From contig DXWI01000013.1 in NCBI GenBank assembly GCA_019416935.1, positions 1 to 64,000 on the forward strand: 64,000 bases of DNA, written 5' to 3'. The position numbers and the translations under genes were made by a program. The notes beneath the pieces are model-generated. The model was not told the origin of the DNA, ran no database searches, and saw only the letters and a program-made list of their open reading frames with translations. The first letter of the stretch is position 1, and the number at the start of each line of letters is the position of its first letter. Below are positions 24,497 to 32,426 of this stretch, piece by piece. Origin of the DNA: Clostridiales bacterium (GTDB lineage Bacteria > Bacillota > Clostridia > Christensenellales > CAG-138).

Positions 24497-25758
24497 GTTT
24501 CCTCCTCCGCAATCGTTCGCCGCCAGCCAGCCGGGTGGATCGTGTTCTCCTCGCGCGGATTCAGCCCGCCGATATCCGTATCGGTCAGGAAGATCGCCCG
24601 ACCGATGCTGTGATACCCAAAGCGCCGCCGGATGTCGTCCACCGCCGCCTCGGCGCGGGCCGCGCGGTCGCGCGCCGCCTCATCCTCAAACAGGGAGAGC
24701 TGTGACGGCGCATGCGGGCCAAGCAGCTCCGATGTGCCGACAGACAGGCTCCTCACCGGCGTCTGCCAATGATAGTTTGCCCGAAACAGCGCCATAGCAA
24801 GCGCGGCAAGCTCCATCGTCAAATTGCTCGGTTTTTCGAGCTTTGCCTGCCGCGTAAAGGAGAACAGTCCGGCGTCGCGCACGGACAGATGCACCGTGCG
24901 CGCCCGCTGCCCATTGGCGCGCAGCCGCGCCGCGACCGATTCGCACAGCATGGTGATCGTCAGATATACATCCTGCTCACAGGTCAAATCGCGCGGCGTT
25001 GTGACGCCGTTTCCGATCGACTTTGCCTCCCGCTCCGCATCCATTCGCTCCACCGGCACGCTGTCCCGACCGTTTGCAAAGTCATGCAGCATCAGCCCGA
25101 CCTTGCCAAAGTGCGACTTGAGCACCGCCGCGGGCATTCCGGCCAGTTCCCCAATCGTATCCACGCCCATGCGGCGAAGCTTTTCGGTTGTGGCTCTGCC
25201 GATATACAGCAAATCGGAGACCGGCAGCGGCCAGACCTTTTCGCGATAATTCTGCGGCGTGATCAGCGTAACAGCGTCGGGCTTTTTCATGTCTGATCCC
25301 AGCTTTGCAAACACCTTGTTGGGCGCAACGCCGATCGAAGCGGTAATGCCCAATTCGGTTTTAACGCGCAGACGAATTTCATCGGCAATGCGGCGGGCAT
25401 CGGCAAAATTGTTCGTGATCGCCGTCACATCAATCCAGTTCTCATCGAGGCCGAACGCCTCGACCCGGTCGGAATATTCGGCGTAAATCTCTCTGCCGAG
25501 GCGGGAAAAGCGCTGGTAGGCCGGAAAATCCGGCTGGACGGTGACGAGCGCCGGGCACTTTTGGCGTGCCTGCCAGATGGCCTCCCCCGTTTTGACGCCG
25601 AAGCGCTTGGCCGTCTCGTTCTTGGCAAGAATGATCCCGTGGCGCGCTGCCGGATCGCCCGCGACCGCCACCGGTCTGCCGCGCAGCGCCGGGTCGAGCA
25701 GACATGCGACGGAGGCATAAAACCCATTGAAATCCGCGTGCAGAATCCTTCGTTCCAT
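24493..25758 (-). CDS. dinB: DNA polymerase IV (Y family)
   Basis: 421 residues. The catalytic palm is intact: MERRILHADFNGFYASV (metal Asp and Phe/Tyr steric gate region) and LDENWIDVTAI (second Asp/Glu, usually LDEAYLDVT, here with W and I). A helix-hairpin-helix segment (IGRATTEKLRRMGVDTIGEL) and little-finger region follow. The enzyme does translesion synthesis. AAAGGAG lies 6 bases before the second ATG (25758), whereas it touches the first (25764), so 25758 is chosen. A LexA box covers the promoter start site. Confidence 0.93.
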   Translation of the reverse strand: MERRILHADFNGFYASVACLLDPALRGRPVAVAGDPAARHGIILAKNETAKRFGVKTGEAIWQARQKCPALVTVQPDFPAYQRFSRLGREIYAEYSDRVEAFGLDENWIDVTAITNNFADARRIADEIRLRVKTELGITASIGVAPNKVFAKLGSDMKKPDAVTLITPQNYREKVWPLPVSDLLYIGRATTEKLRRMGVDTIGELAGMPAAVLKSHFGKVGLMLHDFANGRDSVPVERMDAEREAKSIGNGVTTPRDLTCEQDVYLTITMLCESVAARLRANGQRARTVHLSVRDAGLFSFTRQAKLEKPSNLTMELAALAMALFRANYHWQTPVRSLSVGTSELLGPHAPSQLSLFEDEAARDRAARAEAAVDDIRRRFGYHSIGRAIFLTDTDIGGLNPREENTIHPAGWRRTIAEEET

Positions 25759-25777
25759 CCCCATGCTCCTTTGTTCT

Positions 25778-25799
25778 CATACGAACATTTGTTCGTATG
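25778..25799 (-). promoter_or_regulatory. LexA/SOS box upstream of dinB
   Basis: A perfect 22-base palindrome CATACGAAC-ATTT-GTTCGTATG containing the Gram-positive LexA core CGAAC-N4-GTTCG. It lies just downstream of the dinB -10, where LexA would block initiation. Confidence 0.9.
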
Positions 25800-25804
25800 C
25801 CTTT

Positions 25805-25832
25805 ATTATAGCCCATTCACCAAGAAAGTCAA
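25805..25832 (-). promoter_or_regulatory. dinB promoter
   Basis: On the minus strand TTGACT (25827-25832) and TATAAT (25805-25810) with a 16-base spacer, followed by the LexA palindrome. Confidence 0.75.
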
Positions 25833-25875
25833 TGGGTAATTTTTTACAGTTTTGAAAAGGCGTTGCATGAGGAAT

Positions 25876-25903
25876 TGCTTTTTCCCATACGGTATGCTAT
25901 GTT
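25876..25903 (+). promoter_or_regulatory. promoter of the MBL-fold lipoprotein gene
   Basis: TTGCTT (25876-25881), 16 bases, then TATGTT (25898-25903) extended by TGC. The -10 ends 6 bases before the ATG at 25910 and no ribosome binding site lies between, so the mRNA is probably leaderless. Confidence 0.5.
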
Positions 25904-25909
25904 TGACCC

Positions 25910-26743
25910 ATGAAGAGATTTGTTTTGTTGTTTCTGTGCGTCGCCTGCCTGTTGTGCGGCTGCCGCCACGGCGGCGGCACATTGAACGTGCACGTGTTTT
26001 CCATCGGACAGGCGGACAGCATCCTGCTGACAGACGGCGGCGCGTCGGTGCTCATCGACACCGGAGAAAAGGATGATGGCGGACAGATTGCGGATTCGCT
26101 GTCCGCGCTCGGTATCGACCGGATCGACCTGCTGATATTGACCCACTTCGATAAGGATCATATCGGCGGCGCGCCGGAGCTGCTCTCGCGCGTGGCGGTC
26201 GATCGCGTGCTGACGCCCGCCTATACGCCGGACAGCAAGCGCTATAAAAAGCTTCTCGAAGCGCTGGATCAGGCCGGACTCACCGCGCAGCAGCTGGCCG
26301 CGGATACGTCGCTGTCGGTCGGCGGCATGGCGCTCGATATCTGGACACCCAAAGCGGCCTATGCGGCAAGCGACGCTGCGGAACAGGCGGACACGGACAA
26401 CGATCAGTCGCTCGTCGTGCGGCTGGCCTTCGGCGATACCCGCCTGCTGCTCCTTGGCGACGCAGAGGATGCGCGCACCGAAGAACTGCTCGGCGGCGGC
26501 TATGACCTTGCCTGCGACATTCTCAAAATACCGCATCACGGCCGGTACCATGCGACCAGCGGCGCGCTGCTCGACGCGGCCGCTCCCGCCTATGCGCTCA
26601 TCACCGACTCCACGAAAAACCCGGCTGAAACCGACCTGATCGCGCTGCTCGACGCACGCGGTATTCAAACGATGCGCACCATGGACGGCGATCTGGTCCT
26701 TACCATACAGGGCGGCCGGATCACCGCCGCGATCGATCGCTGA
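25910..26743 (+). CDS. metallo-beta-lactamase-fold lipoprotein (ComEC C-domain-like)
   Basis: 277 residues. The N-terminus MKRFVLLFLCVACLLCGC is a lipoprotein signal. The mature domain carries MBL metal motifs: LTHFDKDHIGG (HxxDH), a second region LLLLGDAEDARTE and PHHGRYHATSG. This layout resembles the hydrolase domain of the competence protein ComEC and its free-standing secreted relatives, which may act on DNA or phosphodiesters outside the cell. No ribosome binding site precedes the start; the -10 box ends 6 bases upstream. The next gene also encodes a lipoprotein. Confidence 0.85.
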   Translation: MKRFVLLFLCVACLLCGCRHGGGTLNVHVFSIGQADSILLTDGGASVLIDTGEKDDGGQIADSLSALGIDRIDLLILTHFDKDHIGGAPELLSRVAVDRVLTPAYTPDSKRYKKLLEALDQAGLTAQQLAADTSLSVGGMALDIWTPKAAYAASDAAEQADTDNDQSLVVRLAFGDTRLLLLGDAEDARTEELLGGGYDLACDILKIPHHGRYHATSGALLDAAAPAYALITDSTKNPAETDLIALLDARGIQTMRTMDGDLVLTIQGGRITAAIDR

Positions 26744-26905
26744 GTGCGGCAGCGGCGGACGCCCGCTGCCCCCGGCGAAAAATCGGGTTTTCCTTGCAAA
26801 CGGCAGTATCCACAATCAAGATGCACGGTCGTCTTTTCAAATGATTGCCGGACAGCAGCGCCGTATGGATGTGCAGTGCATACCCGCAGCAAAAGGAGTT
26901 TGGAT

Positions 26906-27790
26906 ATGAAAAAATGTTTTGCCTCCCTGCTCTGCCTGATTTTGAGTCTGCCCCTGTTGGGATGTGCCGATTTGCCTCCGATTGAAGCGACGCCGACGCC
27001 CGCGAATGCGGAACCGTCTCCCGCTGCAAGGGATTCTCTGATCACGGTGCATTCCGGGGGGGACAGCATCGAGCCGTATATGCACTTTTCCTACTCAAGC
27101 ACATGGATGGGCGACGGGTTTTTAGCGGCTGACGGTACGCCGCTTCAGTGGGAGCTTTCCGAATTGGCCGGGGCGGAAGCACTCCCCGCACTGACTTATG
27201 CGGAAGACTTCTCCGTGACATATGCGGAGAACGTGCGCTTTTCACAAATTCTGCTGTTCAGCGATGAAACGACGCAGCTGGATACCCTGTATGATGTGAA
27301 TGACTTATCCACGCTGGATGCGGGGTTCTATTATGCCGGCATTGCAATCGATGTGCGGGGAATCCATATCGCCGAGGCCGACGCCTATGAGCACAGCGGA
27401 TGGGTGTGTGCGTTTATTCTGCGCGTAGAGAAGGGCTTGCCGGACATGCCCGAACTGCGTGGCTGCTTCGACAGCGGCAGCATGGATATCGACGGCGACG
27501 GCGTAATCGAGGATTACACGATAGGCTATGGCCCGACATCCGGGCTGTTCACCTACGGCATACGCGCGTGTGTAAACGGAGAGCCGAAATACTACAACCT
27601 ATACAACAGTGACGCTTACAGGACGATACGCTTCGAGCAGGCGGCGGATGGCAGCGTTTTCCTGTTGACGCAGGAGCAGTCGGGCAGTACAAAGGCGTTC
27701 GCCGTCTCCGTTGAAAACGGGAACATCGTATTGACCGGAGAGGGCGGCGGTGTCGAGGCGTATTGGGGTCCGCAGGGCGCAGGAAAGTGA
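26906..27790 (+). CDS. lipoprotein of unknown function
   Basis: 294 residues. A signal peptide with lipobox (LPLLGCAD) is followed by a short Pro/Thr/Ala linker. No domain is recognised; an acidic loop MDIDGDGVIEDYTI resembles the calcium-binding loops of FG-GAP or EF-hand-like repeats, preceded by a beta-rich region. An AAAAGGAG site supports the ATG at 26906. It is 162 bases downstream of the MBL-fold lipoprotein gene and may be expressed separately. The product should be anchored on the outer face of the membrane. Confidence 0.75.
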   Translation: MKKCFASLLCLILSLPLLGCADLPPIEATPTPANAEPSPAARDSLITVHSGGDSIEPYMHFSYSSTWMGDGFLAADGTPLQWELSELAGAEALPALTYAEDFSVTYAENVRFSQILLFSDETTQLDTLYDVNDLSTLDAGFYYAGIAIDVRGIHIAEADAYEHSGWVCAFILRVEKGLPDMPELRGCFDSGSMDIDGDGVIEDYTIGYGPTSGLFTYGIRACVNGEPKYYNLYNSDAYRTIRFEQAADGSVFLLTQEQSGSTKAFAVSVENGNIVLTGEGGGVEAYWGPQGAGK

Positions 27791-27882
27791 TGGTTCTCAT
27801 GGCTTGAAACCCGCTGCGCACGAACGGAGCCGACAGCGCGCTTCTGCATTGTTCCCATCGTGAAATACAGCGGAAGCGGAGA

Positions 27883-27900
27883 GGCCCCCTTTGCGGGGCC
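27883..27900. terminator. hairpin between convergent genes
   Basis: GGCCCC and GGGGCC around a short loop at the junction between the lipoprotein gene (+) and the DUF2200 gene (-). No clear T-run on either strand. Confidence 0.4.
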
Positions 27901-27902
27901 GT

Positions 27903-28250
27903 CTATCGTAAAACTTTATCGAGCGGCTTCCCTTTTGCGAGTTCGTCGATCAGTTTATCCAGATACCGAATCTCCCGCATGAGCGGTTGCTGCACGTCCT
28001 CCACCCGCACGCCGCATACCGTACCTCGAATCTGAAGCCGGTTTTCATTGAGATGCGGAGCGCCGTCGAAAAACTCCCGGTATGTGATGGCCGAATTCGC
28101 CAGAGTTTCGAGCTGTTCCCGGCCATACCCCGTCAGCCAACAAATCACGGTGTTCACTTCCTCCCGCGTTCTCCCCTTTTTCACGGCTTTATTTACCAGC
28201 AGCGCATATACCTTTAAAAACGGCATGCGGTATACCTTTTCTTGATCCAT
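27903..28250 (-). CDS. DUF2200 family protein
   Basis: 115 residues starting MDQEKVYRMPFLKVYALLVNK. The sequence YRMPF..VYxLLVNKAVKKGRT and VICWLTGYG are the hallmarks of DUF2200, a small family found across bacteria with no known activity. GAGGGGAC before the ATG supports the start. It follows mnmA by 75 bases on the same strand. Soluble; no metal or nucleotide motif is visible. Confidence 0.85.
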   Translation of the reverse strand: MDQEKVYRMPFLKVYALLVNKAVKKGRTREEVNTVICWLTGYGREQLETLANSAITYREFFDGAPHLNENRLQIRGTVCGVRVEDVQQPLMREIRYLDKLIDELAKGKPLDKVLR

Positions 28251-28325
28251 GCGTCCCCTCTTTCCCCGCAGCCGGCGGCTTCGGCCCGGGATCAACCGCC
28301 CCGGCGGCCGTCCGCGCGATACGGC

Positions 28326-29426
28326 TCAGATGATGATGGGCTTTTGCGGCTCGGTCGATGCGATCGGGCCTCCGCCCAGACAGGTTTCCCCATCGTAGAG
28401 CACCACCCACTGCCCCGGCGTCACCGCACGCTCCGGCTGCGAGAAGCGGATGTGCGCGCCGTCTCCGTCGCAGCAAACCGTGATGGGCCGATCCGGCTGG
28501 CGGTAACGGAATTTTGCCGTACAATCAAACGTCTTCTTCGGCGGTTCTCCCGCAATCCAGTGCATTTGAGGCGCTTCGAGCGACAGAGAGAACAGCTCCT
28601 CGTGCTCGCCCTGCTGCACGATCAGCAGATTGCGCGCCAGATCCTTGCCGATCACGAACCAGCTCTCGCCCGTGCCGTCGGCACGCCCGCCGATGCCCAA
28701 CCCGCGCCGCTGGCCGAGCGTATAATACATCAGCCCGTCGTGACGGCCGACGATTCTTCCCGTTTCATCGACCGTGTCTCCCGGCCGGGCGGGCAGATAC
28801 TGCATCAAAAACTTTTTGAAGTTGCGTTCCCCGATAAAGCATACGCCGGTGGAGTCCTTCTTTGCGGCGTTGGAAAAGCCCTGCTCCCGCGCGATACGGC
28901 GCACATCCTGCTTTTGCAGCTCTCCGATCGGGAACACCGCGTTTTGGAGCTGCTCCTGCGTCAGACCGGCAAGGAAATAGGTCTGATCCTTGCCGCGATC
29001 CGCCGCGCGCAGCAGCTGCGCCATACCGTCCCTGCGGCCGAGCCGGGCATAGTGGCCCGTGGCCAGTCGGGACGCGCCGGTCGTCATCGCAAAATCGAGA
29101 AAAGCGCGGAATTTGATCTCGCAGTTGCAGAGCACATCCGGATTTGGCGTGCGCCCCGCCCGGTATTCGGAAAGAAAATAGGAGAAAACGCGCTCGCGGT
29201 ATTCTCTGGCAAAATTGACCGTATAGTACGGGATGCCAATGGTTTCGGATACGCTTTTGACGTCGGCATAATCCGCCGCCGCCGTACAAACGCCGTCCTC
29301 CCCATCCTCGTCCCAGTTTTTCATGAATACGCCGACCACATCATGCCCGTCCCGCTTGAGCAGGTAGGCGGCCACCGCGCTGTCTACGCCGCCGGACATG
29401 CCGACAACGATGTGTCCTCCCCGCAT
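28326..29426 (-). CDS. mnmA: tRNA-specific 2-thiouridylase
   Basis: 366 residues. It thiolates uridine 34 of Glu, Gln and Lys tRNAs. The PP-loop GMSGGVDSAVAAY lies at residues 9-21; the first cysteine is in NPDVLCNCEIKF and the second in STGVCFIGERNF, the pair needed for sulfur transfer. The C-terminal beta-barrel (AKFRYRQPDRP, GQWVVLYDGE) is present. The start MRGGHIVVG lies just after the metallochaperone stop, with GAGG upstream. The only part in doubt is the exact start; the enzyme is intact. Confidence 0.96.
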   Translation of the reverse strand: MRGGHIVVGMSGGVDSAVAAYLLKRDGHDVVGVFMKNWDEDGEDGVCTAAADYADVKSVSETIGIPYYTVNFAREYRERVFSYFLSEYRAGRTPNPDVLCNCEIKFRAFLDFAMTTGASRLATGHYARLGRRDGMAQLLRAADRGKDQTYFLAGLTQEQLQNAVFPIGELQKQDVRRIAREQGFSNAAKKDSTGVCFIGERNFKKFLMQYLPARPGDTVDETGRIVGRHDGLMYYTLGQRRGLGIGGRADGTGESWFVIGKDLARNLLIVQQGEHEELFSLSLEAPQMHWIAGEPPKKTFDCTAKFRYRQPDRPITVCCDGDGAHIRFSQPERAVTPGQWVVLYDGETCLGGGPIASTEPQKPIII

Positions 29427-29430
29427 CGGT

Positions 29431-29634
29431 TCAAGCCTCGGTGATCGTGTTGACTTCAAACCCGCGGCTCTCGACCGCTTCGCGAAGCGCATCCACAGCG
29501 CCGTCGAACCGGACGTCCGCGCAGCCAATGGCGCAGTTGTTCACTTGGGCGCCGATGGCATTCAGCGCCTCCTCAACGCCTCTGACGCAGTGCGCACAGC
29601 CCATGCCCTCGATCTCGATATGATAGGTCTTCAC
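29431..29634 (-). CDS. heavy-metal-associated (CopZ-like) domain protein
   Basis: 67 residues from a GTG start, chosen because AAAGGAGG lies 8 bases upstream. The metal-binding motif GMGCAHC is in the typical N-terminal position (usually GMTCxxC), followed by the ferredoxin-like HMA fold (VEEALNAI, VRFDGAVDALREAVESRGF). Such proteins carry copper to transporters or regulators. It lies 4 bases before mnmA; no copper transporter gene is nearby, so co-expression with mnmA may reflect another role. Confidence 0.85.
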   Translation of the reverse strand: MKTYHIEIEGMGCAHCVRGVEEALNAIGAQVNNCAIGCADVRFDGAVDALREAVESRGFEVNTITEA

Positions 29635-29726
29635 AGAAAACGCCTCCTTTGCTCTATACCATGGATAGTATAGCACAAAGAAGGCGAATTTAGTTTTACA
29701 AACTCATCATTTGTTGGAAAATATCG

Positions 29727-29924
29727 TTAACAACCGCAGGTGCGTACCGTCGAACCGCAGCCGCAGCCGCAGTCGGAGTCATGGCCGCCACAGTTGCAGA
29801 AACGGGAAAGCAGCAGAATCCAGATCAAGCTGTCGCAGGTGTTTCCATCATTGTCCAGCAGGAGCAGCAGGATAATGATCCACCACATGCTATTTCCGCC
29901 GCAGAAATTGTTCATACAACCCAT
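29727..29924 (-). CDS. small cysteine-rich protein (HCB-like)
   Basis: 65 residues with a hydrophobic middle (WWIIILLLLL, LIWILLL) and many cysteines, especially the C-terminal CNCGGHDSDCGCGCG. Similar short high-cysteine proteins occur in spore formers, sometimes annotated as chorion-class or HCB proteins; a spore-coat or membrane role is possible but unproven. GAGGAGG lies 7 bases before the ATG. A single gene divergent from glycyl-tRNA synthetase. Confidence 0.7.
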   Translation of the reverse strand: MGCMNNFCGGNSMWWIIILLLLLDNDGNTCDSLIWILLLSRFCNCGGHDSDCGCGCGSTVRTCGC

Positions 29925-30026
29925 AAAGAAACCTCCTCAAAGTGTTTTTGTCGCCAACGGCTGCGCGCCGCCGGATACTGTATACTACGCGATTGGCAAA
30001 AACCTTGTGCTTGTCCGCCTCCGACC

Positions 30027-30055
30027 TTGACAAAACGGCATTTCTACCCAATAAT
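30027..30055 (+). promoter_or_regulatory. promoter of glycyl-tRNA synthetase gene
   Basis: Perfect -35 TTGACA (30027-30032), 17 bases, then AATAAT (30050-30055). A 5' UTR of about 60 bases follows; it is too short for a T-box leader. Confidence 0.65.
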
Positions 30056-30123
30056 ATATGGGTGATAATTTTCAAATTGGCTATGTCCGGTTTTGTTGGA
30101 AATTTGAGGAGGGAAAAACAGTT

Positions 30124-31512
30124 ATGGCAGTGGAAAAGACGATGGACAAGATCGTTTCGTTGTGCAAGGGACGCGGCTTTATCTTTGCAGGCAGCGAAAT
30201 TTACGGCGGCCTCGCGAACACCTGGGACTATGGCCCGCTCGGCGTAGAGTTTAAGAACAACGTCAAAAAGGCCTGGTGGCGCAAGTTTGTACAGGAAAGC
30301 CCGTATAATGTGGGCATGGACGCCGCCATTCTGATGAACCCCGAGACTTGGGTGGCCAGCGGCCATGTGGGCGGCTTTTCCGACCCGCTGATGGACTGCA
30401 AGGCCTGCAAAGCCCGCTTCCGCGCCGACCAGCTCATCGAAGCGTATGCCAGCGAGCACGGCATGGACGTGCGCCCGGACGGCTGGTCCAACAAACAGAT
30501 GGAGCAGTTTATCGTGGACAACGGCATCGTCTGTCCCGAGTGCGGCAAGGCTGAGTTCACCGGCATTCGCCAGTTCAACCTGATGTTCAAAACGTTTCAG
30601 GGCGTGACCGAAGATACCGCCTCCGAGCTGTATCTGCGTCCGGAGACCGCGCAGGGCATCTTTGTCAACTTCCGCAATGTGCAGCGCACCACGCGCAGGA
30701 AGATCCCGTTCGGCATTGCGCAGATCGGCAAATCCTTCCGCAACGAGATTACGCCCGGCAACTTCACGTTCCGCACCCGCGAATTTGAGCAGATGGAGCT
30801 GGAGTTCTTCTGCGAGCCCGGCACTGACCTCGAGTGGTATGCCTACTGGAAGGACTACTGTAAGAACTTCCTGCTGTCGCTCGGCATGCAGGAGGCGCAC
30901 ATCAAGCTGCGCGAGCATGAGCAGGCCGAGCTCTCGCACTACAGCAAGGGCACGACGGACATCGAGTTCCTGTTCCCGTTCGGCTGGGGCGAGCTCTGGG
31001 GCATTGCAGACCGCACGGACTTTGACCTGAAATCCCATGCCAATCACAGCGGCGAGAACTTCGAGTATCAGGATCCGTTCAATGGCAAGAAGTACGTTCC
31101 CTACTGCGTGGAGCCTTCGCTCGGCGCGGATCGCGTAGCGCTCGCCTTCCTGTGCGAAGCCTATGACGAGGAGACGCTCGAGGGCGGTGACACGCGCACG
31201 GTGCTGCGCCTGCACGGCGCGCTCGCGCCCTACAAGGCCGCAGTGCTGCCGCTGTCCAAGAAGCTGAGCGAAAAAGCCTCCGAGGTTTATGCGCAGCTCT
31301 CCAAGAAGTACATGATCGATTATGATGAAACCGGCTCGATCGGCAAGCGCTATCGCCGCGAGGATGAGATCGGCACGCCGCTTTGCATCACGGTGGATTT
31401 CGACACCGAAACCGATGGCTGCGTGACCATCCGCGACCGTGACACCATGGAACAGGTGCGCGTTCCCATTGCAGAAATCGGCGCGCACATTGAGCAGAAG
31501 ATCGATTTTTGA
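30124..31512 (+). CDS. glyQS: glycyl-tRNA synthetase (single-chain alpha2 type)
   Basis: 462 residues. Class II synthetase motifs are present (motif 1 region GPLGVEFKNNVKKAWW, motif 2 FRNEITPGNFTFRTREFEQME, motif 3 EPSLGADRVALAFL), plus a zinc ribbon insertion (CKACKARF ... CPECGKAEF) and a C-terminal anticodon domain. This is the single-chain glycyl enzyme of Firmicutes and others, not the two-subunit GlyQ+GlyS form. GAGGAGGG precedes the ATG. It is followed by the ArsP_2 permease gene, separated by ~60 bases. Confidence 0.95.
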   Translation: MAVEKTMDKIVSLCKGRGFIFAGSEIYGGLANTWDYGPLGVEFKNNVKKAWWRKFVQESPYNVGMDAAILMNPETWVASGHVGGFSDPLMDCKACKARFRADQLIEAYASEHGMDVRPDGWSNKQMEQFIVDNGIVCPECGKAEFTGIRQFNLMFKTFQGVTEDTASELYLRPETAQGIFVNFRNVQRTTRRKIPFGIAQIGKSFRNEITPGNFTFRTREFEQMELEFFCEPGTDLEWYAYWKDYCKNFLLSLGMQEAHIKLREHEQAELSHYSKGTTDIEFLFPFGWGELWGIADRTDFDLKSHANHSGENFEYQDPFNGKKYVPYCVEPSLGADRVALAFLCEAYDEETLEGGDTRTVLRLHGALAPYKAAVLPLSKKLSEKASEVYAQLSKKYMIDYDETGSIGKRYRREDEIGTPLCITVDFDTETDGCVTIRDRDTMEQVRVPIAEIGAHIEQKIDF

Positions 31513-31571
31513 CGACCCGCCATCTGCTCCCGCCGACACACGGCGGGAGCACTTATATTTGAGGAAACGAA

Positions 31572-32423
31572 ATGGATTGGTTCATAGATATCCTTTTGGA
31601 CGCGCTGATCGACTGTGCAAAGCTGGTGCCGTTTCTGCTGGCCACGCTCTTTTTAATGGAGTATTTGGAGCATCGCGCGGCAGACCGATTCCTGCACGCA
31701 GTACAGAGCGCCGGCCGGTTTGGTCCCCTGCTCGGCGCGGGACTCGGCTGTCTGCCGCAGTGCGGCTTTTCCGCCGCATGCGCACAGTTGTTCAACGGCG
31801 GGCTGGTTTCCGCCGGTACGCTGGTTGCGGTTTTTCTGTCCACATCGGATGAAGCGGTGCCGATTCTGCTCGGCCATACGGATCAGCTTGGTACGGTCGG
31901 CCTACTGCTGCTCGCAAAGGTCTGCGTCGCATTGATCGCGGGATTTACCGTGGACGCGGTGTGGAGCCATGCCCGCCAGCACGCGGCGTATGCGGCCGTT
32001 GCCGGCGAGCATGAGTGCGAGTGTGAGCGCGGCGCGTCGGTCGGCCGCATCCTGATCGAAGCCATCAAGCGCACGCTGTCCATCCTGCTGTTTCTGTTTC
32101 TGTTCTCATTGGCGCTCGGCCTGCTGATCGAGTGGATCGGGGAGGAACAGCTTGCCGCCTGCCTGCTGCCCGGCCCGTTCCAGCCGCTGCTTGCGGGATT
32201 GTTCGGCTTCATCCCGAACTGCGCCGCCTCGGTGCTGCTGACGCAGCTGTATCTCGACGGCATGATCTCCTTCGGTTCCGCGGTGGCCGGGCTTTGCACG
32301 GCGTCCGGCGTAGGCCTGTTGGTGCTGCTTCGCGGCAAGCATCGGCTCAAGACCTACGCAATTCTGCTGGGGAGCATCTATGCCGCGGCCGTTCTGGCAG
32401 GGCTCCTGCTGCAATTATTGTAA
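31572..32423 (+). CDS. ArsP_2-type heavy-metal/arsenic permease
   Basis: 283 residues, about eight to ten membrane spans. The conserved core GLGCLPQCGFSAACAQL with GTLVAVFLSTSDEAVP matches the ArsP_2 / putative 10TM heavy-metal exporter family. A cytoplasmic loop (GEHECECERGAS) is rich in Cys, His and Glu, possibly a metal sensor. The start MDWFIDIL has no strong ribosome binding site except GAGGAAACGA. It is followed after 3 bases by recD2, so the two are co-transcribed. Substrate unknown. Confidence 0.8.
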   Translation: MDWFIDILLDALIDCAKLVPFLLATLFLMEYLEHRAADRFLHAVQSAGRFGPLLGAGLGCLPQCGFSAACAQLFNGGLVSAGTLVAVFLSTSDEAVPILLGHTDQLGTVGLLLLAKVCVALIAGFTVDAVWSHARQHAAYAAVAGEHECECERGASVGRILIEAIKRTLSILLFLFLFSLALGLLIEWIGEEQLAACLLPGPFQPLLAGLFGFIPNCAASVLLTQLYLDGMISFGSAVAGLCTASGVGLLVLLRGKHRLKTYAILLGSIYAAAVLAGLLLQLL

Positions 32424-32426
32424 ACC

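Noticed and set aside
29925..30123. T-box leader before glycyl-tRNA synthetase
   Set aside because: The 5' UTR is only ~60 bases and lacks the T-box TGGNACCGCG core. The same absence holds upstream of trpS.
29890..31539. 549-residue open frame antisense to glycyl-tRNA synthetase
   Set aside because: Shadow frame; the synthetase has all class II motifs and a promoter.
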